Assembly (NCBI GenBank): GCA_013298505.1
Contig: JAAFHY010000021.1
Span: 1-40,849 of the forward strand
Reading direction: 5' to 3'
DNA from: Cytophagales bacterium
GTDB taxonomy: Bacteria; Bacteroidota; Bacteroidia; Cytophagales; Cyclobacteriaceae
Length of the DNA: 40,849 nt
In this document: positions 31,976-40,172 of the stretch, piece by piece
Numbering within the stretch: position 1 is the stretch's first letter
Layout of the letters: every line of letters begins with the position of its first letter
Notes under the pieces: generated by a model
Databases searched by the model: none
Told to the model about the DNA's origin: nothing
The model's input: only the letters and a program-made list of their open reading frames with translations
Position numbers and translations under genes: made by a program

Positions 31976-32568
31976 ATAGAGGTAAAAGAGCCTATTCAGG
32001 TTTATAACAAACAACAACTCGCCATTGAGGGGTATTTTTCTTTGAACGAAAATCTCTTACAAAGCATGATTATTTTAGAGGGGAGGTTTTTGATATGGTA
32101 GGAGCAAGTGCCATTCATAATCTTATCTTCTCCAACCTTCTCATGTCTCTTGCTATTCAACTTAAGGGGAAAACATGCACTCCTTTCGGAAGTGATATGA
32201 GAGTTTACATTCCAAGCAATACTCTTTTCACCTATCCCTATATATCGATTTTCTGTGGAGATATTACAACACTAGATAAAGTAAAAGGATTCTTCTATTG
32301 GCCCAGTGGTAATTTTTGAGATACTTTCTGCATCGACAAAAAATTATGATAGGGGTGTGAAATTTGAGCTATACCGCGAGATACCTACTTTAAGAGAGTA
32401 GATTTTAGTAGATACGGAATTACAATTAGTACAAATTTTCGGGTAAATGATACCAATCAGTGGATATTGGAAGAATACAAAGATGCCAATCAAAATCTCG
32501 TTATTACTTCTATTAATGTGAGTATCCAATTGAAAGATATTTACGATGAAACAAAGCTGCCCATTTGA
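31976..32568 (+). pseudogene. Uma2 (DUF820) family PD-(D/E)xK nuclease-like gene, decayed
   Basis: Joining the frames gives a near full-length Uma2-family protein. The N-terminal KEPIQVYNKQQLAIEGYFSL is in one frame. After about 32055, HDYFRGEVFDMVGASAIHN and CTPFGSDMRVYIP are in another. After about 32285, [18 protein letters not shown] and [14 protein letters not shown] continue in a third stretch. TAG at 32399-32401 replaces the tyrosine expected before ILVDTE. After about 32440, RVNDTNQWILEEYKD and TSINVSIQLKDIYDETKLPI end with TGA at 32566. That is three frameshifts and one nonsense codon. An ATA (31976) stands where a start codon might have been. Active family members carry conserved catalytic Asp, Glu (EILS) and Lys, which are still readable here. 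Confidence 0.85.
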
Positions 32569-32610
32569 AGATAAAAATGAGTTGAGAAACTGGAATCCCT
32601 TACCCAACAA

Positions 32611-32637
32611 GATGGTGAAGCTGAAAACTTCACCATC
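32611..32637 (-). terminator. Hairpin just downstream of rseP
   Basis: GATGGTGAAG (32611-32620) and CTTCACCATC (32628-32637) form a perfect 10-base stem with a 7-base loop, starting 9 bases beyond the rseP stop on the minus strand. The following sequence (TTGTTGGG) has few T residues, so terminator strength is uncertain. Confidence 0.55.
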
Positions 32638-32645
32638 TTCATCGC

Positions 32646-34007
32646 CTATCCTCCAGTAAAAAGTTTTGCGATGTCATTATAGAAAACAAACACCATCAGC
32701 AACAAGAGTATAGCCATGCCTACCTTAATAGCATTTTCAAAGAATTTTTCAGATGGCTCGCGCCCGCTAATCATTTCATATAACAAGAACATCACATAGC
32801 CGCCATCTAACGCAGGTATCGGCAAGAAATTCATAAAGGCCAGGACCATCGAGAGTAAGCCCGTCATTCGCCAAAAGCGCTCCCAGTCCCACACGCCACC
32901 ATACATTTGTGCCATACCGATGGGACCTGATAATGATTTTTTAAATGAGATGTCGCCTGCGAAAATTCTCTTAAATGCTTTTACTTGTAGCCATATCACA
33001 CCAAAGGCACGGCCTGGCCCAATAGCGATTGACTCGCCTACCGAATACTGAATTTTCTTTGTCCCGCCTTCTTCAATCATGAGCGGATAGAAACCAATTG
33101 TCTTCGATTCACTTAGGCGCTCGTTGAAACTCAATACCTCTTCGCCTCTCTTTACTTTAAATTGAATCGAATCGCTCTTCAAATTGCTCATGATTGCCTT
33201 TAGCTCATCGTGGAATTGAATTGGCTGCCCTTGAAGTTCTATAAATAAATCACCCTTCTTTAATCCAACGCGATCGGCCAACGAGCCTACCGAAATGCCC
33301 TCTATGCGCGGAGCCATTCGGGGAAGTACAAAATTCAATTGCGCTTCTTTGCGATTAAAGTTTTCAATAAAATTGGCAGGTATCGGAATCTCTAATTGTT
33401 GATCGCCCCTTAAAACTGTATACGAAGAGTTTTGCGATAGCAACATATCTGGCTTGGCCACATCGTCAAAATATTCAAACTCGTTTCCGTTGATTTTGAT
33501 AATCTTGTCACCGGTTTTTATTCCCAATTGCTCGGCAAGTTGCAACGCCTGTACGCCTCCATGATCGTTGACATATTTGTTTAAAATAAACTGATCGCCC
33601 GTAAAGTAAACCAGTCCGATAAAAATCAACACACCTACTACCACGTTTACTATAATGCCGCCCATCATTACAATCAATCGCTGCCAGGCTGGCTTCGAAC
33701 GGAACTCCCACGGTTCTGCCGGAGCTTTCAGTTGCTCTTTGTCCATGCTCTCATCTACCATGCCCGCAATTTTTACATAGCCTCCTAATGGGAACCAACC
33801 GATACCATACTCGGTATCACCTTTCTTAAATTTTACTAATGAGAAATTGAGCAGATTGGCCATGGGGAACAAAAAATCAAAGAAGAGATAGAATTTTTCT
33901 ACTTTGATATTGAACATGCGCGCTGCAAAGAAGTGCCCACCTTCATGCACCACGATTAATATTGAAAGGCTCAATAAGAGCTGAGCCGTCATGATCATTC
34001 CCTCCAT
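32646..34007 (-). CDS. rseP: Site-2 protease RseP (membrane zinc metalloprotease)
   Basis: RseP cleaves transmembrane anti-sigma factors and leftover signal peptides inside the inner membrane. The 453-residue protein has the zinc motif HEGGH at residues 21-25 in the first helix, a PDZ region (NEFEYFDDVAKPD, then GSLADRVGLKKGDLFIELQG indicating a second PDZ) and the C-terminal NFLPIPALDGGYVMF, where the LDG aspartate is the third zinc ligand. KVEKFYLFFDFLFP and GIGWFPLGGYVKI are typical of Bacteroidota homologues. It lies 59 bases downstream of dxr, a conserved pairing; an internal ATG at 33992 is an alternative start. Confidence 0.94.
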   Translation of the reverse strand: MEGMIMTAQLLLSLSILIVVHEGGHFFAARMFNIKVEKFYLFFDFLFPMANLLNFSLVKFKKGDTEYGIGWFPLGGYVKIAGMVDESMDKEQLKAPAEPWEFRSKPAWQRLIVMMGGIIVNVVVGVLIFIGLVYFTGDQFILNKYVNDHGGVQALQLAEQLGIKTGDKIIKINGNEFEYFDDVAKPDMLLSQNSSYTVLRGDQQLEIPIPANFIENFNRKEAQLNFVLPRMAPRIEGISVGSLADRVGLKKGDLFIELQGQPIQFHDELKAIMSNLKSDSIQFKVKRGEEVLSFNERLSESKTIGFYPLMIEEGGTKKIQYSVGESIAIGPGRAFGVIWLQVKAFKRIFAGDISFKKSLSGPIGMAQMYGGVWDWERFWRMTGLLSMVLAFMNFLPIPALDGGYVMFLLYEMISGREPSEKFFENAIKVGMAILLLLMVFVFYNDIAKLFTGG

Positions 34008-34066
34008 AATTGATTCGGTGATTGGTTAATTCGATGATTCGTTAATTTGTCTATTTGGCTGTTGTG

Positions 34067-35227
34067 CTAACCGATTCGCTCTTTTGCTTTGATTCGCGTT
34101 TCTTTGTCTGTTGTTATATAATCTTCTAATCTTGGCTTCGCTATGAATGGAATGGTATTCAAACAATGTTCTACCACATCCGACATATGCAAGAAACCAA
34201 CTTTGTCCTTTAAAAATTCCGCTACCGCTATTTCGTTGGCTGCATTCAACACGCACGGCATGTTGCCACCCCGCTCCATCGCGCTAAAAGCGAGTGCAAG
34301 GTTACGAAAAGTTTCTGTATCGGGTGGCTCAAAAGTTAAGGATGGGTAGGCCGCAAAGTTAAAACGCGGGAAGGTGGCCGACAGCCGTTGTGGATAGCTG
34401 AGTGCAAACTGAATGGGCAACCGCATATCGGGTAAACCCAATTGCGCCTTGATGGAGCTATCCTGAAACTGCACGAGTGAGTGTACGATGCTCTGCGGGT
34501 GTACAATCACCTCGATTTGCGAAGGCTTGAGCGCAAACAGCCACTTGGCTTCAATTACTTCCAAGCCCTTGTTCATCAGGCTGGCCGAATCGATCGTCAC
34601 CTTCGCGCCCATCGTCCAATTGGGGTGTTTGAGCGCCTGCGCTTTTGTCACCTGCATCAACTCTTCGCGTTTCTTTCCCCGAAAGGGTCCACCTGATGCG
34701 GTTAAAATGATTTTTTCAATAGGATTATCGAATTCGCCCACCAAACATTGAAAAATGGCCGAGTGCTCGGAATCTACTGGGTAAATGTTGACCCCTTTGG
34801 AACGCGCCAATTGCGTGACCAGCTCCCCTGCCACGACTAGTGTTTCTTTGTTGGCAAGTGCAATGTTTTTGCCGGCTTCAATCGCTTTCAAGGTTGGATT
34901 CAATCCGGCATAGCCAACCAAGGCCGTCAGCACCAGATCAATGCTGTCCATCTGTACAATCGAAGACAATGCTTTTTCGCCTGCAAATACTTTGATGTTC
35001 AGAGGCACCAAAGCTTCCTTAACGACAGGGTACAAATCTTCATTTCCAATCACCACCGCATTGGGTTGAAATGCCTTTGCTTGCGCGATCAGCAACTCGG
35101 CATTGGATTGAGCGGTGAGCACTTCTACTTCAAACTGATCCGTGTGGGCAGCTATCACTTCCAGCGCTTGCGTGCCAATGGAACCGGTAGAACCTAAAAT
35201 TGCAATCGACTTTTTTTCTTTACTCAT
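34067..35227 (-). CDS. dxr: 1-deoxy-D-xylulose 5-phosphate reductoisomerase
   Basis: Dxr performs the committed NADPH-dependent step of the MEP pathway for isoprenoid precursors. The 386-residue protein shows the NADPH-binding GSTGSIGTQALEVI near the N-terminus, NKETLVVAGELV, the substrate and metal region PVDSEHSAIFQCL, LTASGGPFR and MNKGLEVIEAKWLF, all conserved. Length is normal. It is followed by rseP on the same strand; the spacer holds short repeated GATTCG/GTTAATT words. A dispersed repeat sits just upstream of the start. Confidence 0.96.
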   Translation of the reverse strand: MSKEKKSIAILGSTGSIGTQALEVIAAHTDQFEVEVLTAQSNAELLIAQAKAFQPNAVVIGNEDLYPVVKEALVPLNIKVFAGEKALSSIVQMDSIDLVLTALVGYAGLNPTLKAIEAGKNIALANKETLVVAGELVTQLARSKGVNIYPVDSEHSAIFQCLVGEFDNPIEKIILTASGGPFRGKKREELMQVTKAQALKHPNWTMGAKVTIDSASLMNKGLEVIEAKWLFALKPSQIEVIVHPQSIVHSLVQFQDSSIKAQLGLPDMRLPIQFALSYPQRLSATFPRFNFAAYPSLTFEPPDTETFRNLALAFSAMERGGNMPCVLNAANEIAVAEFLKDKVGFLHMSDVVEHCLNTIPFIAKPRLEDYITTDKETRIKAKERIG

Positions 35228-35262
35228 AATATATTAACCACGAATGCACAAAGGCACCAAGA
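35228..35262. repeat. Fragment of a dispersed ACCACGAATGCACAAAGGCACC-type repeat
   Basis: The stretch just upstream of the dxr start reads TTAACCACGAATGCAC followed by AAAGGCACCAAG. Wording of this kind recurs in intergenic DNA of many bacteria as I remember it; only one copy is in the window and no inverted partner is evident. Confidence 0.4.
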
Positions 35263-35331
35263 ATTTTGGAATAGACAAGCAACTAGTTGGCATGGATGCC
35301 GCAGGTGTAGAATGTTGAAAGTGCTGGTGCA

Positions 35332-36336
35332 TCAATGCGTTGTGTTTTTGAAATACGTTGTGTAATGCGGATAAACCCATCTGTCATTAAAGAGATAAAC
35401 CATCGATTTTGTTACAAGGTAAAACAATAAAATATTGTTTTTAGGATGATACGGCTTTAGTTGCCACGCATGCCAGCCGCTGTGCCAAGCTTTAGCCAGC
35501 GAATGCCAATACAAATGATAAAAGGCCGCGTGTCGATGGTGAACTGATGCATCGCGAAGATACGGGTCAGCAATTTTATTCAGATACGCGTCTACTTCCT
35601 CCACACGGTTCTGCTCTAGGCTATCGCTGCCGGTGCTCCTGCGCTGATCGCTCAAAAAAGCAATGAGCTTGTACAAGTGTAAAAAGCGAATGGATACACC
35701 CTTACGTGAATTAGACGTGCTCACAATGCGATAGGCATACAACGGCTCGGCCACATTTGCTGCGCGATAGCGATCGACAATTCGTGAAGTCAAATCCGCA
35801 TCGGCAATATGGTCTTTAAAATAATCGCGGTACAGCGGTGTGAATGCATTGAGTAATTCGCTTCGCATGATCGTGGTAGGTCCGTGCACCTGCGCATGTT
35901 GCGGCATTCGTTCATAAATCAACTCATGGCGTTGCGGCAAAGGCACTTCACGAAAAATTTTACCCGCTGTATTCATCGCCAAATAAGCAGTGCCGCATAG
36001 CATTACCGATTCATCCTTCTGCAAGACTTCTATTTGTTTTTGCAAACGCTGTGAGTGCGATGCATCATCTGCATCGGTAATTGAAAAAAAAGGAGTCGTT
36101 ACTTGCGCCACCACTTCGTTCACTACCGCCACACGTCCGCGATTTTGGTCAAACCGAAAAAAACGAATTCGCGGATCTGTGTATGATTGCATGATGGCAC
36201 GCGATGCATCAGTCGATCCATCATCAATCAACCACAACTCAAAATCTGTAAATGTTTGTTGCAACAGACTGTCCACTGCCTCGCGCAAAAAAGGCGCTGC
36301 ATTGAATACGGGCATGAGGAGAGTCAACTGAGCCAT
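35332..36336 (-). CDS. Family 2 glycosyltransferase
   Basis: A GT-A fold glycosyltransferase of about 334 residues. The N-terminus (LTLLMPVFNAAPFLREAVDSLLQQTF) and DFELWLIDDGSTDASRAI are the family 2 nucleotide-sugar site, and TPFFSITDADDASH contains the metal-binding DxD. It has no membrane helix strong enough to call. The frame is open to 36354, which would overlap the upstream gene; the ATG at 36336 is the natural start 7 bases after the GH3-type stop. It probably adds a sugar to a surface polysaccharide or lipid; acceptor unknown. Confidence 0.88.
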   Translation of the reverse strand: MAQLTLLMPVFNAAPFLREAVDSLLQQTFTDFELWLIDDGSTDASRAIMQSYTDPRIRFFRFDQNRGRVAVVNEVVAQVTTPFFSITDADDASHSQRLQKQIEVLQKDESVMLCGTAYLAMNTAGKIFREVPLPQRHELIYERMPQHAQVHGPTTIMRSELLNAFTPLYRDYFKDHIADADLTSRIVDRYRAANVAEPLYAYRIVSTSNSRKGVSIRFLHLYKLIAFLSDQRRSTGSDSLEQNRVEEVDAYLNKIADPYLRDASVHHRHAAFYHLYWHSLAKAWHSGWHAWQLKPYHPKNNILLFYLVTKSMVYLFNDRWVYPHYTTYFKNTTH

Positions 36337-36343
36337 GCGCAAA

Positions 36344-37840
36344 CTACTTCGCAAATCCAGCTAGTGATTCTGCAATCTTCCGATCATTCGAAAGCCGTGG
36401 CACTTTGTTTTGTCCGCCCAGCTTACCCTGCGATTTCATGTAATCAATAAACCCATTCTTCTGCAAAGCCGTTATCTTCAGCGTAGAAAGAATATTGCCT
36501 GTAATCAAATCATCATAATACACATTCAGCTTGCGCAGTTGCGTATCCAGTTCCAACCGAAACGCCTCCATGTCTGAAGGTGCGTTGGCAAACTCAATCA
36601 ACCACTCGTGGTGCGGCATCCCGTCCTTTGGTGCCACATTCGGTGCCACCGTAAACTCGACCAGCTCTACCTCCTTCATCTTCTCCATCGTAAACTTCAT
36701 CGCCTTCTCCACCTCTTCGCCAATCACGTGTTCGCCAAAAGCAGAAATAAAATGTTTGATGCGTCCGCTCACCACAATCCGGTACGGATCTTTCGAAACA
36801 AACTTTATCGTGTCACCAATCGAGTAGCCCCACAAGCCCGCGTTGTTATTAATAATCACCGCATAATTTTTTCCCAACTCCACCTCTTCAATCGCCAGCC
36901 TTGTAGGCTTCTCGTTAAAATATTCATCGGCCGGAATAAACTCAAAGAAGATGCCACTATTCAGCAACAGCAACAACCCCTCGGCACGCTGCGAATCCTG
37001 ATAGGCAATAAATCCTTCCGAAGCCGGATATGTTTCAATGGAATCTACTTTCTTGCCAATCGTTTCAAATAGCTTCGCGCGATACGGCTCAAAGTTTACG
37101 CCCCCATACACGAACAGCGAAAAATTGGGAAACACATCCTTCGCCTTCTTTCCTGTGCGCGCAATGATGCGATCAAAATACATCTGCGCCCAAGGTGGGA
37201 TGCCCGAGATCAACGACATATCTGCATGAATTGTTTCTTCAATAATCTTATCCAGTTTCTCTTCCCAGTCTTCAATGCAGTTGGTAGCATAGCTTGGCTT
37301 TTGATTTGAGCGCAAGTACTGCGGCACGTGGTGATTGACTATGCCTGAGAGTCTGCCCGTTTTGATACCCGCCTTCTCGTCCAACTCAGGACTGCCCGAT
37401 AAAAAAATCAAACCGCCATCAAGGAAAGCACCATTGCCCGTTTCGTGCACGTAGCTGAGCAGCGCATTGCGGGCACTGTTGATGTGGTTGGGCACCGACT
37501 CTTTCGTGATGGGAATATATTTTGTGCCCGAGGTAGTACCCGATGTTTTCGCGAAGTATGCAGGCTTCCCTTTCCACAAAATATCCGGCTCTCCGTGCAG
37601 CACTTTTTCTACGTACGGCTTCAACTCTTCATAGTCGCGAATGGGCACCTGTTTTTTATAGTCATCGTAACTATGGATATCCGCAAAGCCATGATCTTTG
37701 CCAAACAGTGTGGCGCGTCCACCTTCCAACAGCTCCTGAAAAACACGCCTTTGATAAAGCCCCGGCTTCCCAGACCACTCTTTGGTTTGGCCGGCAATGT
37801 AGGCGGCAAAAGGCTTGGCTAAAACAGAACGTATTCCCAT
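36344..37840 (-). CDS. GH3 family acyl-adenylate/amide-synthetase-like protein
   Basis: A 498-residue bacterial relative of the plant GH3 auxin-amido synthetases, members of the firefly-luciferase superfamily that adenylate carboxylates and may transfer them to amines. Motifs are the ATP-binding loop FAKTSGTTSGTKYIPIT, the central YPASEGFIAYQDSQ and GYSIGDTIKFVSKDPYR, and the hinge GRIKHFISAFGEHV. In Bacteroidota these proteins are common but their substrate is unknown. The frame opens at a TTG at 37849; the ATG at 37840 (GIRSVLAKPFAAY) is preferred. The glycosyltransferase gene follows directly, so the two may act together. Confidence 0.88.
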   Translation of the reverse strand: MGIRSVLAKPFAAYIAGQTKEWSGKPGLYQRRVFQELLEGGRATLFGKDHGFADIHSYDDYKKQVPIRDYEELKPYVEKVLHGEPDILWKGKPAYFAKTSGTTSGTKYIPITKESVPNHINSARNALLSYVHETGNGAFLDGGLIFLSGSPELDEKAGIKTGRLSGIVNHHVPQYLRSNQKPSYATNCIEDWEEKLDKIIEETIHADMSLISGIPPWAQMYFDRIIARTGKKAKDVFPNFSLFVYGGVNFEPYRAKLFETIGKKVDSIETYPASEGFIAYQDSQRAEGLLLLLNSGIFFEFIPADEYFNEKPTRLAIEEVELGKNYAVIINNNAGLWGYSIGDTIKFVSKDPYRIVVSGRIKHFISAFGEHVIGEEVEKAMKFTMEKMKEVELVEFTVAPNVAPKDGMPHHEWLIEFANAPSDMEAFRLELDTQLRKLNVYYDDLITGNILSTLKITALQKNGFIDYMKSQGKLGGQNKVPRLSNDRKIAESLAGFAK

Positions 37841-37846
37841 AGCCTG

Positions 37847-37854
37847 CAAAGGTA
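37847..37854 (-). promoter_or_regulatory. -7 promoter box immediately before the GH3-type start codon
   Basis: On the minus strand TACCTTTG (37847-37854) matches TAnnTTTG exactly and ends 6 bases before the ATG. There is no clear TTG at the usual distance upstream (GTT instead), so the call is tentative. If used, the transcript would start at or next to the ATG. Confidence 0.4.
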
Positions 37855-37980
37855 AGAAATCAAGTTTGGTTGTAACTTACTGTCAAAATTTCATTTTACC
37901 GATTTTGGTTCAACTTTTGTTTATTGAAGTCCATCTATTACAAACCATTGTCGGCAATATTGCGTTGATGATAAAAATTT

Positions 37981-39417
37981 ATGACTATGAACACCTTGAA
38001 GATAATTGTGATTAGTTTTATTTCTGGCTTAGCTGGAGCTTACTCATTCTATGCGTATCAAACAGAAAAAACAACACGCGAAAAAATAAATCAAGCACAG
38101 GCCGTTTCTAATTTAGAAGCGAAAGAGGTCTATCGCCCCACCATCGTTGAGTCTTCCAATCAACCTGCAGGAGAGTCGGTAGATTTTAGTCTGGCAGCGG
38201 CCAAGGCAACGCCTAGTGTAGTATATATCAATAGTATTTCACAAAGCGGTGCAAGTTACTCCTATTGGGATTTACTTTTTGGAGGCAGCGGATCGCAAAC
38301 ACAAGTAAGTTCGGGCTCGGGCGTTATTTTTACACAAGACGGATACATTGTTACTAACAACCACGTGGTAGAAGCAGCCGAAAAAATTCAAGTGCTTTAT
38401 AATAAGAAATCATACGATGCCGAATTAATCGGAACAGATCCATCAACCGATTTAGCTGTATTAAAAATTAAAGAGACAAATCTTCCAGCCATCACGTTAG
38501 GTAATTCAAAAACGCTTTCGGTGGGCGAGTGGGTAGTGGCAGTGGGAAATCCTTTTTCACTATCTTCAACGGTAACGGTTGGAATCGTGAGTGCTAAAGG
38601 AAGAAGAATTAACGTTGTTGAAGATAAATTTCCGATCGAATCATTTATTCAAACCGATGCAGCCATTAACCCTGGCAATAGCGGTGGAGCGTTGGTAAAC
38701 AAAAACGGTGATTTAGTAGGTATCAATACCGCAATCCTTTCGCGCACAGGCTCATATACAGGCTATGCCTTTGCCGTTCCGGTAGACATTGCAAAAAAGG
38801 TAGTTGAAGATTTAATAAAATACGGCTTACCTCAAAAAGCAATTTTTGGTGCCGACATCATGGAATACGATTACGAGAATGCTAAGAAGTTTGATCTCGA
38901 TGTAAACGTAAAAGAATTTAAGGGCGTTCTGGTAGGAGAAATTGCACGAGGTGGTGCTGCGGCAAAAGCGGGATTTCAAGAAGGTGACATCATTACTAAA
39001 ATCAACGCTACAGAAATTAATAGCAAAAGTAGTTTTGAAGAAGAACTAAGCTATCGCTACCCAGGAGATAAAATTTCCGTTAGCTACTTGCATAACGGTA
39101 AACCATCGAATGCAACCGTAACTCTGAATAGTAAAAATGGTGATACTAATTTTGTAAAACGCAAAATCTATAGCGATGCATCGCTGGGTGTAAATTTAGA
39201 AGCAGTTGATTATGGCGTAAAAATCAATAAGATAAAAGATGGGATTGTGAGCCGACTTGGGCTACCCGAAAATTTCACCATCGTGTCGATCAATCGTCAG
39301 CGAATTAAGGATCCGCAAGAAGTTATTGATTTCTTTAAAGAGTATAAAGGGTTGGTATACCTGTATGGGTTCAATAGCTCACGTCAAGAAAAACAGTACA
39401 ACTTCTATCTGAAATAA
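37981..39417 (+). CDS. HtrA/DegP-type periplasmic serine protease
   Basis: A 478-residue trypsin-like S1C protease with chaperone-type quality control in the periplasm. The N-terminal helix (IIVISFISGLAGAYSFYAY) is a signal peptide or anchor. The triad is His128 (VTNNHVVEAA), Asp157 (DPSTDLAVLKI) and Ser234 (INPGNSGGALVN). A PDZ domain follows (about 300-370, LVGEIARGGAAAKAGFQEGDIIT), and a second, degenerate one ends the protein. Two ATGs (37981, 37987) are possible starts. It is divergent from the GH3-type gene. The length matches other Bacteroidota members. Confidence 0.93.
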   Translation: MTMNTLKIIVISFISGLAGAYSFYAYQTEKTTREKINQAQAVSNLEAKEVYRPTIVESSNQPAGESVDFSLAAAKATPSVVYINSISQSGASYSYWDLLFGGSGSQTQVSSGSGVIFTQDGYIVTNNHVVEAAEKIQVLYNKKSYDAELIGTDPSTDLAVLKIKETNLPAITLGNSKTLSVGEWVVAVGNPFSLSSTVTVGIVSAKGRRINVVEDKFPIESFIQTDAAINPGNSGGALVNKNGDLVGINTAILSRTGSYTGYAFAVPVDIAKKVVEDLIKYGLPQKAIFGADIMEYDYENAKKFDLDVNVKEFKGVLVGEIARGGAAAKAGFQEGDIITKINATEINSKSSFEEELSYRYPGDKISVSYLHNGKPSNATVTLNSKNGDTNFVKRKIYSDASLGVNLEAVDYGVKINKIKDGIVSRLGLPENFTIVSINRQRIKDPQEVIDFFKEYKGLVYLYGFNSSRQEKQYNFYLK

Positions 39418-39442
39418 GAAAAACGAAGTGTTTACTTCAATA

Positions 39443-39585
39443 GGGCACCTCTAAAAACATGCCCGTCTTTCCGAGCCCCGATAGCTATTGGGGCGAAGTA
39501 AACCCGAATTTCGTAGCCTAAACTGGAGATTGCTTCGGTCGTTCCTCCTTCGCAAAGACGTAAACCTAGGTTTTTAGAGATGCCC
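39443..39585. mobile_element. MITE-like element, copy 2 (143 bp)
   Basis: Ends GGGCACCTCTAAAAAC (39443-39458) and GTTTTTAGAGATGCCC (39570-39585) are inverted repeats matching at 15 of 16 positions. AATA flanks both sides (39439-39442 and 39586-39589), as an apparent 4-base target duplication. The interior differs from copy 1: it contains CCCCGATAGCTATTGGGG and a stretch related to the widespread GAACGACCGAAGCAATCTCC repeat (on the complementary strand), with no coding frame. It sits between the HtrA and YceI genes. Confidence 0.72.
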
Positions 39586-39623
39586 AATATTTATTACATT
39601 CGTTGAATTTATTAGAACAACGT

Positions 39624-40166
39624 ATGAATAAGTTAACTCTTCTTGCTGGTTTCTTGTTGCTCCTCAATTTCCAAGTAAGCGCTCAACGTTACACTGCTGA
39701 AAAAAGCACCATCACTTTTTTTTCAGATGCTACTATTGAAGATATCAAGGCAACTAATAGTCAGGCAGCTGGCATCGTAGATCTATCATCGAGCGGTTTT
39801 GCATTCTCTATTCCAATCAAAGACTTTGAGTTTGAAAAGAATTTGATGAAAGAACATTTTAATGAGAAATATTTAGAGGCCGAGAAATTCCCAAAAGCTA
39901 CTTTCCAAGGCAAAATGAATGGCTTTGATGCAGCAAAGGCAGGCCAGCAAAATGTAAAAGCGATTGGTAAATTACTCATACACGGAGTAACCAAAGAAGT
40001 AGAATTGCCTGCAACGATTGAAGTTACTGCTGATAAAAAACTTTCAATCCTTTCTACCTTTATCGTCAAACTCGAAGATTACAAAATCAAAATCCCCAAA
40101 TTGATGTGGCAAAATATTGCTGAACAGGTGGAGGTGAAAGTTGATTTTACGCTGATACAAAAATAA
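39624..40166 (+). CDS. YceI family lipid-binding-type periplasmic protein
   Basis: A 180-residue protein with a signal peptide (MNKLTLLAGFLLLLNFQVSAQ) and a YceI lipocalin-like barrel. Typical elements are RYTAEKSTITFFSDATIEDI, the central FPIKDF-like FSIPIKDFEFEKNLMKEHF, NEKYLEAEKFPKATFQGKM and LLIHGVTKEVELPATIEV. Members bind isoprenoid lipids and are secreted to the periplasm; the role here is unproven. The frame opens at a TTG at 39603, but the ATG at 39624 gives the signal peptide. The DUF5777 gene starts 6 bases after its stop, so they form one operon. Confidence 0.92.
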   Translation: MNKLTLLAGFLLLLNFQVSAQRYTAEKSTITFFSDATIEDIKATNSQAAGIVDLSSSGFAFSIPIKDFEFEKNLMKEHFNEKYLEAEKFPKATFQGKMNGFDAAKAGQQNVKAIGKLLIHGVTKEVELPATIEVTADKKLSILSTFIVKLEDYKIKIPKLMWQNIAEQVEVKVDFTLIQK

Positions 40167-40172
40167 AATAAT

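Noticed and set aside
32344-32610. An 88-codon minus-strand frame.
   Set aside because: It is antisense to the Uma2 pseudogene fragments, whose protein similarity is on the plus strand.
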